Notes: generated by a model from the sequence alone, not told the origin. A DNA stretch of 64,000 nt from CALLPQ01 sp038531745 (GCA_038531745.1 JBCBBJ010000002.1:248001-312000), one strand, 5' to 3'; positions 9,138 to 18,065 are shown, numbered from the stretch's first letter. Made by a program: numbers and translations.

Positions 9138-9778
9138 GCCGTAAACCCGTCACCAAGAGGCCGGAAAAAACGTCTTCGCAAACAACGCCCCTTCAAAAAA
9201 GCACGCGGATTTGCCTCGGTGCGTTTGCCGGTGCCCACGGCGTGCGCGGTGAGGCAAAAATCAAGAGCTTTACCGCCGAGCCCGCCGATGTCGCCAGTTA
9301 TGGTGCCGTCGAAAGCGAAGATGGCCACCAGCAATTTACCCTGACAATCATCCGTCCCCTGAAGGGCGATCTCCTGCTTGTGCGTGCTCCGCAAATCCAT
9401 ACCCGGGAGATGGCGCAGGCCCTGGCCGGCACGCGGGTCTATGTGGATCGCAGCGCACTCACTTCTCCCCATGACCACGATGATGATGTTTATTACGCAG
9501 ACCTCATCGCACTGGAGGCACGCGACCGTATCGGTACCGTGATCGGGGTCATCCGTGCGGTGCATAATTTTGGGGCTGGCGATATTTTGGAGATCGGCAA
9601 TATGTCAAACCAGAAAGGCGTGCATCTGGTGCCCTTCCTGCGCGCTGCGGTGCCGACGCTCGCCATTTCCGATGGCTTTGTGGTGATTGATGACGACTTT
9701 CTGCCCGATGGCAAAGAGCCGATAAATGACGAAGCGGGCACCGACGAACAGAGCGCCAACAAGGGCGACACGGTGTGA
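9134..9778 (+). CDS. rimM: Ribosome maturation factor RimM
   Basis: RimM helps mature the 3' (head) domain of the 30S subunit and binds protein S19. The 214-residue product has the N-terminal RimM barrel (ICLGAFAGAHGVRGEAKIKS) and the C-terminal PRC-barrel with YYADLIALEARD and 'AGDILEIG...HLVPFL'. A basic N-terminal extension of about 18 residues and an acidic C-terminal tail of about 25 flank the core. It overlaps both neighbours by four bases (ATGA upstream, GTGA downstream). The usual partners rpsP, trmD and rplS are absent here; instead it lies between an MFS pump and a TRIC-type channel gene. Confidence 0.95.
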   Translation: MSRKPVTKRPEKTSSQTTPLQKSTRICLGAFAGAHGVRGEAKIKSFTAEPADVASYGAVESEDGHQQFTLTIIRPLKGDLLLVRAPQIHTREMAQALAGTRVYVDRSALTSPHDHDDDVYYADLIALEARDRIGTVIGVIRAVHNFGAGDILEIGNMSNQKGVHLVPFLRAAVPTLAISDGFVVIDDDFLPDGKEPINDEAGTDEQSANKGDTV

Positions 9779-10401
9779 TTGATAGCCTGACCCTTGCTGC
9801 CTTTGCTGGAACTGCTGTCTTTGCGGCGAGCGGTGCGCTCCTCGGTTTGCGCAAGGGCATGGATAGTGTCGGTGTTAGCTTTGTGGCGACGGTCACTGGT
9901 ATTGGTGGGGGCACCATTCGCGATCTGTTGCTGGGCGATACCCCCGTGGGCTGGGTGCAGAACCCGACTGATATCCTAATTTGTGTCGGTGTGGCCATGG
10001 GCTTGTGTCTTATCCACCGGCATCTTGTGGGCCGGCGTATGGATGGATTGCTCTATGCTGACGCTGCCGGGCTTGCCCTTTTTTGCGTTCTCGGTGCGCA
10101 AAAAGCCGAAAGCCTTGGCGCCCATCCGGTGAGCATTATTATTTTTGGCGCCATGACCGCAACCTTTGGCGGCATCATCCGCGATGTGATGTGTAACGAG
10201 ACGCCTGTTTTATTCCGTAAGGAAATCTATGTCTCATCGGCTCTGCTTGGCAGTAGCCTTTACACCTTTTTGCCTGACGCCATGGGTTTTAGTGGGCGGG
10301 CCCTGTTTGGCATGATTGGGGCGTTTTCATTGCGCTTGGCGGCGATGCACTGGCAATGGGCTATTCCATTTCCCCGCTACCGCGCCAGCGACGAGCGATA
10401 A
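9775..10401 (+). CDS. TRIC/UPF0126 family membrane channel protein
   Basis: Inner-membrane protein of the UPF0126 (YadS, prokaryotic TRIC) family, thought to form trimeric cation channels. Two tandem copies of the ~90-residue unit are visible, each with the glycine-kink motif: GIGGGTIRDLLLGDTPVGW in the first and FGGIIRDVMCNETPVLF in the second, with seven membrane segments in total. The gene starts with GTG overlapping the rimM stop, implying translational coupling. The length (208 residues) is normal. The transported ion is not evident from the sequence. Confidence 0.88.
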   Translation: MIDSLTLAAFAGTAVFAASGALLGLRKGMDSVGVSFVATVTGIGGGTIRDLLLGDTPVGWVQNPTDILICVGVAMGLCLIHRHLVGRRMDGLLYADAAGLALFCVLGAQKAESLGAHPVSIIIFGAMTATFGGIIRDVMCNETPVLFRKEIYVSSALLGSSLYTFLPDAMGFSGRALFGMIGAFSLRLAAMHWQWAIPFPRYRASDER

Positions 10402-10428
10402 CAGGACGGGTGCGACCCGGTGGTCAGC

Positions 10429-10863
10429 TTAGCGCAGCCAGCCGCGCCTGGCGCCATGGCGGGCAAAGAAGATGAGCGCAATGGCAATTGTGATGACCGC
10501 AGCGATTAGAGCCAACCCCCATACCGGGGTCACTGCAAACCCACCGCGCCCAAATAGCCAGTACCCATCATAAATAACAATAGCGACGAAAGACGCGATA
10601 AAAATCGGCAAAGCCCCCCGCTGGCGCATCAGTAAAAAAACGGAGCCTAATACGCCCGCCCCGACGCCCACGCCAAAAAGTACCAATGACCATAGCGGCC
10701 GGTTAGCGTAAAGTGCACGCTGCCCATCGGGTAATGCCGCGATCTGTTCCGCGGTCATCATTACCTCACTGGCAAATGCCATAACCCCCATCAGATTCCA
10801 CAACAACGCCAGTACACTGATGATCCAAAAACCGCTTGGTACCTTTTCCTCAGATGATGACAT
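10429..10863 (-). CDS. Four-helix membrane protein of unknown function
   Basis: 144 residues with four hydrophobic helices (FWIISVLALLWNLMGVMAF; LWSLVLFGVGVGAGVLGSVF; LPIFIASFVAIVIYDGYWLF; WGLALIAAVITIAIALIFFA) and a short soluble loop 'MTAEQIAALPDGQRALYANRP' between helices 1 and 2, of which the AEQIAALP part recurs in a family of small bacterial membrane proteins often annotated only as hypothetical. AAGGAA sits at a good distance before the ATG. It follows the GST-like gene on the same strand with a 24-base gap, so the two may be cotranscribed. No function is assigned. Confidence 0.7.
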   Translation of the reverse strand: MSSSEEKVPSGFWIISVLALLWNLMGVMAFASEVMMTAEQIAALPDGQRALYANRPLWSLVLFGVGVGAGVLGSVFLLMRQRGALPIFIASFVAIVIYDGYWLFGRGGFAVTPVWGLALIAAVITIAIALIFFARHGARRGWLR

Positions 10864-10887
10864 GACCCAGTTCCTTTTTTCGCCCCG

Positions 10888-11976
10888 TTAATCGTCCCAG
10901 ACAATCTTGTGGTTTGCAAGCTGCACCCGCGCCAAATTCTTGGCCTTCACGAGGTCGCCGCCGCCGCACATGGCCATAAGGCGATCAACCCGCCCACGGG
11001 CAGCCTCATCCATATCGGCAAGGTGATCCAGCGCCCGCTGGGCCATCCATTGGGTATAGGGCAAAATCATCCGTGAGCCAGTTTTTCCGGCCATTGTGAA
11101 CGGATGCATGCCAATCATGCGCGGGATTGGCGCGCCAGGATTATCCCGTTTGAACACAGCCACATGGTCAAAAAGATCAAGGAGACAGGGGCCCTGCTCA
11201 GCCATCATCCGTGTAAGAAGCGCCGTGAGCGTTGCGGGGATCTCGTCCCCCTCCAAAAATTTCCCCGGTGCCACAAAGGGCTGCGCAATCATCCGCTCCA
11301 CCCAGGCCGCAACCCTTGGTGCCGCGCGTTTCATGATCTGACCCGAGGCAGGATCGCGATAAAGATGCGCATAAAGAGGACCGATCAAGCCGAAATCGCC
11401 CTGACACGGGCGGCCCCCCAGTAAGAAATCATGGTCCGAAAGGTGAATATCAAAATCATGCAGGAACGCCAGATAAGACGCCTCAACCGCGTCGGCCATG
11501 TCCGGCGTTGCGCCCAAAAGCGGGACAGCCCCCTGAAACATGGCGGAGGATTTTTCCGCCGCGGCACGCTGGATAGCCTCGCTTTCCCCTGGCGCGGCGA
11601 TTTTGCCAAACTCACCAAGCGCGAAATCGCGATTGTAAACCCAGCGATAATGCATCGCCGGGATCACCAACCATTCATCGCCATAGAGTTCGAAAAGACT
11701 GGCCACAAAATTCTGCACGGGCCCTACCGGACGCACCGCGGGTTCGGGGGCACGCCGCTCAAACTCATCCATCAGGGCGCTGGTATCCTGAATGGCTTTG
11801 TCATCGTCGGTGATTGTCACCGGCATAACGGGGTAGCCGATACGCGGCAGGATCATCTCCCGGTACACATCGCGATCGGCAAAGTGCTCCTCCACCGGGA
11901 CTTGCTTATAGGTGAGGTAAGAGCGCGCTTTGCCGCTGAACAACGATAAAGGCGCCGCATAAAGATTATGGGTCAT
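10888..11976 (-). CDS. Glutathione S-transferase-like protein, long form
   Basis: Thioredoxin-fold GST N-terminal domain (LYAAPLSLFSGKARSYLTYK with 'VMPVTITDDDKAIQDTSALM', the cis-proline and glutathione-contact region) followed by an all-helical domain that is longer than in classic GSTs (362 residues in total against ~210). Such long GST-like proteins are frequent in marine Alphaproteobacteria; their substrates are unknown. The second ATG (11976) is chosen because GGAG lies 6 bases before it; a first ATG at 11988 has a poorer site. The C-terminal ~90 residues contain 'FTMAGKTGSRMILPYTQWM' and 'ALDHLADMDEAARGRVDRLM', not part of the GST fold I know. Confidence 0.78.
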   Translation of the reverse strand: MTHNLYAAPLSLFSGKARSYLTYKQVPVEEHFADRDVYREMILPRIGYPVMPVTITDDDKAIQDTSALMDEFERRAPEPAVRPVGPVQNFVASLFELYGDEWLVIPAMHYRWVYNRDFALGEFGKIAAPGESEAIQRAAAEKSSAMFQGAVPLLGATPDMADAVEASYLAFLHDFDIHLSDHDFLLGGRPCQGDFGLIGPLYAHLYRDPASGQIMKRAAPRVAAWVERMIAQPFVAPGKFLEGDEIPATLTALLTRMMAEQGPCLLDLFDHVAVFKRDNPGAPIPRMIGMHPFTMAGKTGSRMILPYTQWMAQRALDHLADMDEAARGRVDRLMAMCGGGDLVKAKNLARVQLANHKIVWDD

Positions 11977-12025
11977 GGCCCACTCCATTTTCTTCTAGAG
12001 GGATAGGCTTTATACAGAGGATATA

Positions 12026-12841
12026 TCAAGATGCTGGTAATGGCCGCTCGCCACCGGCCATCCCCCGATGAAAAACCCGGTCCCCCACAACGTGCGCATG
12101 GTCCGCGCGGTGCATCGTGCGCCGGTTATCCCACAACACAAGATCACCGCGTTGCCAGCGATGGACGTAGAGCGTATGCGCCCGGGTGGACCATCGATAG
12201 AGGGTTTTTATGAGCCGCGCCGAACGGTCCGCCGACAGTCCTTCAATCTGCACGCAGCGTTTGGGCGTTGATAGATAGAGCGCTAGGTCATGGGTTAGGG
12301 GATGACGGCGCACAAGCGGGTGCCGCGCGGCGTGCTCTTGCGCGCTGCCAGGATCGACTCCGGTGACCCGGTGCACCACAACCGCGCGGTTCACCGCCTG
12401 TTGAAGAGACCGGGGAAGACGCGAGAGCGCAGCAACCTGATCAGAAAAGAGGGTCTGGCCACCGCGCTGGGGCACAGTCTTTGCCATGAGCGCGGTAAAA
12501 TTTGGTGGGTCCGACACATAGCTCGTGTCGGTGTGGAAGACAGATCGCGGGGGCCGCGACCGCCCCACATTACTCACAATGTTGAGCGCCGGCGCACCCG
12601 GCACCGGCGTTTCACCGGCGGTAAACATCAAAGGCCCAAGGCTTTCCAGAAATGCCGTGAAAATTTCATCGCTGATATCCACGTCCCGAATAACAGCAAC
12701 ACCGTGCGTCGCCACTGTGTGGCAGAGAGCCGGCGGATCAGCCGCAGGACCGGTAATCGCCAGGGGCCCAAGGTCAATGCCGAACGGATGTAACGGCGTG
12801 CCCGGTACCATACGCGGCACTGACTGAAGATCATTGACCAT
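12026..12841 (-). CDS. TauD/TfdA family Fe(II)/2-oxoglutarate dioxygenase
   Basis: Cytosolic non-haem iron oxygenase of the TauD/TfdA clan, about 270 residues. The iron-binding triad is visible: HTDTSYV (H-x-D) in the middle and the distal histidine in WDNRRTMHRADH, followed by the arginine-containing C-terminal strand (RVFHRGMAGG) that would bind 2-oxoglutarate. The substrate is not evident; members hydroxylate taurine, alkylsulfonates, phenoxyacetates, and others. The start is uncertain: ATG at 12841 is used, a TTG at 12877 and an ATG at 12811 are alternatives and none has a convincing ribosome site. It is divergent from yajQ. Confidence 0.82.
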   Translation of the reverse strand: MVNDLQSVPRMVPGTPLHPFGIDLGPLAITGPAADPPALCHTVATHGVAVIRDVDISDEIFTAFLESLGPLMFTAGETPVPGAPALNIVSNVGRSRPPRSVFHTDTSYVSDPPNFTALMAKTVPQRGGQTLFSDQVAALSRLPRSLQQAVNRAVVVHRVTGVDPGSAQEHAARHPLVRRHPLTHDLALYLSTPKRCVQIEGLSADRSARLIKTLYRWSTRAHTLYVHRWQRGDLVLWDNRRTMHRADHAHVVGDRVFHRGMAGGERPLPAS

Positions 12842-12921
12842 GGTAAAATCGTTCGCGAAACGGTGCTTTGCGGTCAAGCGGAAATGTCAGCCCCTGACCA
12901 ACTCCACGCCCCGGGCTTTTG

Positions 12922-12950
12922 TTGACGCGGCCCGGTGAAGCCCGCATATC
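12922..12950 (+). promoter_or_regulatory. Putative sigma70-type promoter for yajQ
   Basis: TTGACG and CATATC are separated by 17 bases, a good match to a housekeeping promoter, 40 bases upstream of the yajQ ATG. It would drive yajQ and the following GNAT gene. Assignment is by pattern only. Confidence 0.45.
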
Positions 12951-12989
12951 TCGGCCCTCACACCCTCAACAAGAATAAAGGTTTCGCCC

Positions 12990-13475
12990 ATGCCCTCCTT
13001 TGATGTTGTCTCCGAAGTGGATATTGCCGAGGCCGAGAACGCCGTGGCCAATGTGATGCGCGAAGTGGGCACCCGGTATGATTTCAAAGGGTCAACATCA
13101 TCGGTTGAGATCAAGGAAGGCGTCATCACCATAAATGCTGATGATGATCTGAAATTGCGCCAGCTTCACGAGATCATTCAAGGCAATATGCAAAAACGCG
13201 GTATTGAAGCAGGCTCCCTCGATTATCAAAAAGTTGAGCAAGCCGCTGGCCAATCGGTGCGCCAGACGGTGCTGATGAAACAGGGCCTCGATAAGGAATT
13301 GGCCAAAAAAATCACCAAGGCCATCAAAGGCGAAAAGCTGAAAGTCCAAGTTGCTATTCAGGGTGAGGAGCTTCGCGTCACCGGCAAGAAACGTGATGAT
13401 CTGCAAACCGCGATCGCATTTATTAAGGGTATGGGCCTTGAACAGCCTTTGCAATTCAAGAATTTCCGGGATTAG
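12990..13475 (+). CDS. yajQ: YajQ family nucleotide/cyclic-di-GMP-binding protein
   Basis: 161-residue cytosolic protein of the YajQ family (two ferredoxin-like domains). The start MPSFDVVSEVD, the TRYDFKGS strand, and the C-terminal VTGKKRDDLQ...FIKGM segment are characteristic. Some YajQ proteins bind cyclic-di-GMP and act with a LysR regulator to control virulence genes; others bind nucleotides or RNA. Which applies here is unknown. Its stop lies two bases before the GNAT gene start, so the two are probably coupled. Confidence 0.93.
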   Translation: MPSFDVVSEVDIAEAENAVANVMREVGTRYDFKGSTSSVEIKEGVITINADDDLKLRQLHEIIQGNMQKRGIEAGSLDYQKVEQAAGQSVRQTVLMKQGLDKELAKKITKAIKGEKLKVQVAIQGEELRVTGKKRDDLQTAIAFIKGMGLEQPLQFKNFRD

Positions 13476-13477
13476 CA

Positions 13478-14086
13478 ATGGCGACGCGGTTGGTGGTCGA
13501 GCCGGTTCATCTTGAAAACGAACTCATCCGCCTTGTTCCCCTGTGCGAAGACCATCGTGCGCCGTTAAAGGCAGTCGGTAATGACCCAAACCTCTGGCGG
13601 TTTGCCGTCATCAATCAGTATGCCACTGATTTTGATGCCTGGTTCGATGATCGACTTCAGGCCATGGCAACGAAGGGTGATGTTACCTTTGCGCTTCATG
13701 ATCGCCAAGCGGACCGATGGGTGGGCTCGTCAAGCTATCTGATGGTCAGTCCCGCCCACCGGCGTCTGGAAATCGGCTGGACATGGTATGATCAACATTC
13801 ATGGGGAACACAGATCAATCCGGCCTGTAAACACCTGCTATTGACCCATGGGTTTGACGTCCTTCGCCTGAACCGCGTCGAATTCAAAGTGGACAGCACC
13901 AATGCTCGCTCCCTCGCCGCCATGGAGAAACTGGGCGCGGTGCGCGAGGGGACCTTTCGCAACCATGTGATTATGCCGGACGGACGCCTGCGCCACTCGG
14001 TCTATTTCAGCATTCTACCGGCGGAATGGCCCAACATAAGACGGGGGCTGGCCGCGCGGCTTCAGGGCCAGGCCGAACGCAGCTAA
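13478..14086 (+). CDS. GNAT N-acetyltransferase, RimJ/RimL-like
   Basis: Acyl-CoA-dependent N-acetyltransferase of 202 residues. The fold's order is visible: an N-terminal substrate strand ('LENELIRLVPLCEDH'), RLEIGWTWYDQHSWGTQINPACK (A-motif region, glycine-poor), then 'LNRVEFKVDSTNARSLAAME' and 'LGAVREGTFRNHVIMPDGRL', typical of RimJ/RimL-like enzymes that act on protein N-termini or small amines. It begins two bases after the yajQ stop and is followed at 87 bases by a secreted amidohydrolase. The acceptor is unknown. Confidence 0.85.
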   Translation: MATRLVVEPVHLENELIRLVPLCEDHRAPLKAVGNDPNLWRFAVINQYATDFDAWFDDRLQAMATKGDVTFALHDRQADRWVGSSSYLMVSPAHRRLEIGWTWYDQHSWGTQINPACKHLLLTHGFDVLRLNRVEFKVDSTNARSLAAMEKLGAVREGTFRNHVIMPDGRLRHSVYFSILPAEWPNIRRGLAARLQGQAERS

Positions 14087-14173
14087 CCACCGGCTAATGG
14101 CGGGCCGGGTCTCATTTACTCGCGCCGAGACAAGGTTTACGGTGGCTGAAAGCAACTTTTGAGGGATTTTGCC

Positions 14174-15541
14174 ATGATGAGACGTTTTTGCTTCCCCCGC
14201 TTGCGCGCCCTGACACTATCCTTCGTAGTTCCGGCGCTGTCACTGATGGCGGGCCAGGCCCATGGCGAAGAGAGCGCAGCGGAGGAGGCGGGGGCCAGCG
14301 CCCCGGCCCTGCGCCGTGCCATTGCCGCCGATTATGAAACCAATCTCGGCCCTTTGTTCCGGCATTTTCACGCCAACCCGGAACTTTCCTTCCGCGAAAC
14401 CAAAACCGCCGCCCGGCTGGCCACGGAGTTGGAGGCCTTTGGCTTTGACGTCACAACCGGCGTTGGCAAAACCGGCATCGTTGCGGTCATGCGCAATGGG
14501 CAGGGGCCGACAACGCTGATCCGGGCGGATATGGACGGCTTACCCGTCAAGGAGAATTCAGGCCTGACCTACGCCTCCACCGCTATGCAAACCGACATCG
14601 ACGGTATCGAAAAGCCGGTGATGCATGCCTGTGGTCATGATGTGCATATCACCTCGCTGGTGGGTACCGCGCGTCAGCTTACCCAGCGCAAAGACGACTG
14701 GGCCGGCACCCTTATCCTGATTGGTCAGCCTGCGGAGGAGCGAATTTCAGGCGCCAGAGCCATGCTGGAAGACGGTCTTTATGAACGCTTCCCAAAACCT
14801 GACTATGCGCTTGCCTTCCATGTGTCCGCTGACACCCCAACGGGCCGCATTGAGATGCCACTCAACACTGTGGCGTCCTCCTCCGATAGTGTTGATATCA
14901 TTGTCCACGGTGTCGGGGCCCACGGCGCGTCACCCCACAAGGGTATAGACCCGGTATTAGTGGGTGCACAGATTGTTGTGGGCTTGCAATCGGTGGTCAG
15001 TCGCACCATTGCGCCGCTTGACGCTGGCGTGATCACCGTGGGGTCATTCCATAGCGGGTTCAAACACAATATCATCTCTGACCGCGCAGAATTACAACTG
15101 ACCGTTCGTTCGGACGATCCGGCAGTGCGCGAACAGCTGCTCGACGGAATTGACCGGGTTGTTGACGGGGTTGCCCGAGCCAATGGCCTGCCCGACGATA
15201 AAATGCCAGAGGTTATCCGCTCGAAAACCGAAACAACCCCGCCAACCATCAATGACCGCCCCCTTGCCACCCGGTTACGCGCCGTCGTCACGGACAAGAT
15301 GGGCGACGATATCCTCCTCGATAAGCCGCGCGATGGGATGGGTGCTGAGGATTTTGCTTATTTTGTTGCCCCCGAAACCGGGGTGAAGGGCGTTTATTTC
15401 TCCGTAGGCGGCACACCGCCTGGCGAGGTTGACAATGCCCCCTCCCACCATTCTCCCCTGTTCAAGATTGACCCCGAACCCGCCATCACGCTGGGGACGG
15501 AAGCCATGGTCTGGGCAACGCTGGACCTCATGAAAAAATAA
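14174..15541 (+). CDS. Secreted M20 family amidohydrolase
   Basis: Zinc-dependent amidohydrolase/aminoacylase of the M20D type, with a Sec signal peptide (basic MMRRFCFPRLR, hydrophobic core, likely cut after AHG). Metal ligands are visible in the family motifs: HANPELSFRET, RADMDGLPV, MHACGHDVH, GQPAEERISGARAM, and the C-terminal GAEDFAYF ... HHSP. The dimerisation domain contains VGAHGASPHKGIDPV. The enzymes typically hydrolyse N-acyl amino acids, hippurate or similar amides; here the reaction would take place in the periplasm. The ATG at 14174 is chosen because GAGGG lies 8 bases upstream. It is followed at 58 bases by an ACP gene. Confidence 0.9.
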   Translation: MMRRFCFPRLRALTLSFVVPALSLMAGQAHGEESAAEEAGASAPALRRAIAADYETNLGPLFRHFHANPELSFRETKTAARLATELEAFGFDVTTGVGKTGIVAVMRNGQGPTTLIRADMDGLPVKENSGLTYASTAMQTDIDGIEKPVMHACGHDVHITSLVGTARQLTQRKDDWAGTLILIGQPAEERISGARAMLEDGLYERFPKPDYALAFHVSADTPTGRIEMPLNTVASSSDSVDIIVHGVGAHGASPHKGIDPVLVGAQIVVGLQSVVSRTIAPLDAGVITVGSFHSGFKHNIISDRAELQLTVRSDDPAVREQLLDGIDRVVDGVARANGLPDDKMPEVIRSKTETTPPTINDRPLATRLRAVVTDKMGDDILLDKPRDGMGAEDFAYFVAPETGVKGVYFSVGGTPPGEVDNAPSHHSPLFKIDPEPAITLGTEAMVWATLDLMKK

Positions 15542-15599
15542 ACGTCGCCGACTGCACCGCGGACGGTCAAACAGGATGCCAAAAAGGAACAGTGGACCG

Positions 15600-15854
15600 A
15601 TGAGTGAGATGGAGAAAACCCTGCTTGATGTGATCAAGTCGCATGCGGTGGGGATGACGCAAGAGCCAACCCGCGAGACCCTGATCACCGATCTTGGCAT
15701 CGATAGCTTTTCGGTTGTGGAAATCATTTATGAGATTGAGGAGCGCCTGAATGTTGAGGTGCCGTTTAACGCCAATGAAAATCCATTCGGCAACATGAAA
15801 ACCGTGGGCGATCTGATCGACGCCTTGCAATCCCTCGTCACCGAGAAAAAATGA
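15600..15854 (+). CDS. Acyl carrier protein
   Basis: 84-residue carrier protein whose phosphopantetheine attachment serine lies in LGIDSFSVVEIIYEIEE (family pattern GxDS). The motif is IDSF rather than the fatty-acid-synthase consensus DSLD, so this is probably a dedicated ACP rather than the primary AcpP. AAGGA precedes the ATG at 15600; the in-frame ATG at 15576 abuts its own AGG and would add eight residues. Its stop overlaps the ketosynthase start by four bases (ATGA), so the two proteins are very likely partners made in equal amounts. Confidence 0.88.
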   Translation: MSEMEKTLLDVIKSHAVGMTQEPTRETLITDLGIDSFSVVEIIYEIEERLNVEVPFNANENPFGNMKTVGDLIDALQSLVTEKK

Positions 15855-17062
15855 CCCGCCGTGTTGTTGTCACTGGCATGGGGGTTTTCAGCCCCCTGGG
15901 AACCGATCTTAAGACGTTTACTGACAATCTCTTTAATGGTCAGTGCGCGATTAAACCGCAAACCTATGCCTATGAGGATGCGCTATCGCTGACCCTGCCC
16001 GCCGCCGCCATTGAGGGCGCCGATGAGGCCCTAGCCGCCCTCGGCCGGGATATGACCCGCGCCGACCCCTATAGCCAATATGGGGTTGCCGCCGCCGAAA
16101 TGGCAATTGCCCATAGCGGTATTGTCTTGGATGATGCGCTTCGTAAACGGACGGCTACCCTATTAGGTACAGGTATTGGCGGTCAGCAATCAAGTGACGA
16201 CACCCATTATCAGATGCTCAAAAAAGGGCGTCGCCCGCACCCGCTGACCATTTTGCGGATCATCCCAAACGCGCTGGCCAGCCATATTTCGATCCGCCAC
16301 GGTCTGACCGGGCCTTCCTTTGCGATTGCATCGGCCTGTGCGTCGGGCGCGCACGCCATTGGCATGGCTGCTGACATGATCCGCAATGGTCACGCCGATG
16401 TGGCCATCACCGGCGCAAGCGAAAAAGTGCTAACCTATGGCGCGTTGGAGGCATGGCGCGCCATGCACATTCTGAGCGCCGATACCTGCCGGCCGTTTTC
16501 AAAGAACCGCGATGGCCTCGTCATTGGCGAAGGTGCGGCGGTGCTGGTGCTGGAGGATTATGAAAACGCCCGGGCCCGCGGCGCGACTATCCATGCGGAG
16601 CTCACGGGCTTTGGCCTTAACGCCGATGGCAATGATATGATTAATCCGTCAGCGGAGGGTGCAGCGGGCGCAATCCGGCTTGCCTTGCGCGATGTTACGA
16701 TTACCGACCCGGCACAGGTTTATATCAATGCCCATGGCACGGGTACCTTGTTGAATGATCCCACGGAGACCGAGGCGATCCGTACCGTCTTCGGCGCCGA
16801 TGCCGACAAGCTGATTGTTTCCTCAACCAAGTCCATGCATGGGCATCTGTTGGGCGCGGCGGGTAGCCTTGAAGCAGTGGCAGCAATCTGTGCCCTGAAG
16901 GCGGGACAAGTACCCCCCACACTCAACCTCGATGATCCGGACCCCGCATGCGATCTCGACTATGCGGCGAGCGGCACCGTCACCCGGCCCCTCAAGCTGG
17001 CGTTGTCCAATTCATTTGCGTTTGGCGGCCAGAATGCCGTGCTGGCATTTGCGCCTGTTTAG
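15851..17062 (+). CDS. Beta-ketoacyl-ACP synthase (FabF-like)
   Basis: Condensing enzyme of the KAS I/II group, 403 residues. The Cys-His-His triad is complete: SACASGAHAIGMAADMI with the active-site cysteine, AHGTGTLLNDPTETEAI with the first histidine, and STKSMHGHLLGAAGSLEAV with the second. The C-terminal SNSFAFGGQNAVLAF is typical. It extends an acyl chain on an ACP, presumably the one encoded just upstream with an overlapping stop/start. No other fatty-acid genes lie nearby, so it may serve a specialised acyl product rather than bulk lipid synthesis. It converges on the PD40 gene. Confidence 0.92.
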   Translation: MTRRVVVTGMGVFSPLGTDLKTFTDNLFNGQCAIKPQTYAYEDALSLTLPAAAIEGADEALAALGRDMTRADPYSQYGVAAAEMAIAHSGIVLDDALRKRTATLLGTGIGGQQSSDDTHYQMLKKGRRPHPLTILRIIPNALASHISIRHGLTGPSFAIASACASGAHAIGMAADMIRNGHADVAITGASEKVLTYGALEAWRAMHILSADTCRPFSKNRDGLVIGEGAAVLVLEDYENARARGATIHAELTGFGLNADGNDMINPSAEGAAGAIRLALRDVTITDPAQVYINAHGTGTLLNDPTETEAIRTVFGADADKLIVSSTKSMHGHLLGAAGSLEAVAAICALKAGQVPPTLNLDDPDPACDLDYAASGTVTRPLKLALSNSFAFGGQNAVLAFAPV

Positions 17063-17078
17063 GCTGGAGAGGCAGGTA

Positions 17079-18065
17079 TCATTCGCGTTGCGCCGGGCCG
17101 GGCAGACGAGCGGTCCAAAGGCGGAACTCGTTTAGGGATGATCCGTCCACAGGACGGTTAGACGGAAAAACGATCTGATCCGTATGCGGGATGATAGAAG
17201 CAGCCAGCTCGTCATAAGGGGAATTGATTGCGCATCCAAGATTGCGCGGTACGGACCAACGCGACTGCATCTTGTAGGCGATGAACACATCACTACCGCC
17301 GCATCCCCCGCGATCAGCATACGTGATCAACATGGTTCGACCGTTAGGGGAAATCCACATGCCGTCATCACTTCCGGCTGAGTTAATCGGGGCCGGCAAC
17401 GGAATTGGGACCTCATATCCACCTTTTCCATCACTGGCAGCCCGATACACATCGCGGTCCCCCAAACCATCAAGGCGCTCTGTCCAGAAATAAAGGTCCC
17501 CGTCCCGGGTCAGGAAGGGTGCGGTCTCATTATTGACAAATCGCAAGGTGCGCACAGCGCCGGCTCTCACCCTGTTCAAATCCGGTCCCTTAAGGGGCAA
17601 AGGATTGCCCTCATGCTCCGTCAGATCAATTTGCCAGAGATCGAAATTCTCATCCGGCTTTTCCTCGTTTGTACCCGGATGACTTTTTTGCCAGGAGAAT
17701 AAAAGACGGTGCCCATCCGGTGTCACACTTGGATAATCAGCGCGCCGACGGTCAGGCAACGGCACAAGTTCCGGTGTACTCCAGCCGGTCTTTGTGCGGT
17801 GTGATCGCTTAAGATATTGGGGGCACTCCCAGATGGGCGCACACGATGATTGTGCGAAATAAATGGTCTCGCCATCGGGCGCAAAGCCGGGCGTAAGCGT
17901 GATACCCCCACCCGGGTGAAGATCATTGGGGAAATACTGCTTTGCCACTGACGGTCCAGCAGGCGAAGGTTCGGTGGGATTATCGCGATGCACGCCATCG
18001 TCAAGGCCAGGCATCAGGCTCGCCATCATTGCCCAGAGCACACCGAAAATCTGATTGATCCACAT
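17079..18065 (-). CDS. PD40/TolB-like beta-propeller protein
   Basis: 328-residue protein with an N-terminal hydrophobic stretch (FGVLWAMMASLMPG) that could be a signal sequence, and WD40-like PD40 repeats: FAPDGETIYFAQ, VTPDGHRLLFSW, LTRDGDLYFWTE and ISPNGRTMLITYAD. The repeats suggest a single beta-propeller in the periplasm. Cysteines at 'SSCAPIWECPQYL' and 'RGGCGGSD' could form disulfides. AGGAG lies 7 bases before the ATG at 18065; the GTG at 18071 would overlap that site. It is divergent from an Lrp-type regulator, which may control it. No enzymatic motif is seen. Confidence 0.75.
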   Translation of the reverse strand: MWINQIFGVLWAMMASLMPGLDDGVHRDNPTEPSPAGPSVAKQYFPNDLHPGGGITLTPGFAPDGETIYFAQSSCAPIWECPQYLKRSHRTKTGWSTPELVPLPDRRRADYPSVTPDGHRLLFSWQKSHPGTNEEKPDENFDLWQIDLTEHEGNPLPLKGPDLNRVRAGAVRTLRFVNNETAPFLTRDGDLYFWTERLDGLGDRDVYRAASDGKGGYEVPIPLPAPINSAGSDDGMWISPNGRTMLITYADRGGCGGSDVFIAYKMQSRWSVPRNLGCAINSPYDELAASIIPHTDQIVFPSNRPVDGSSLNEFRLWTARLPGPAQRE

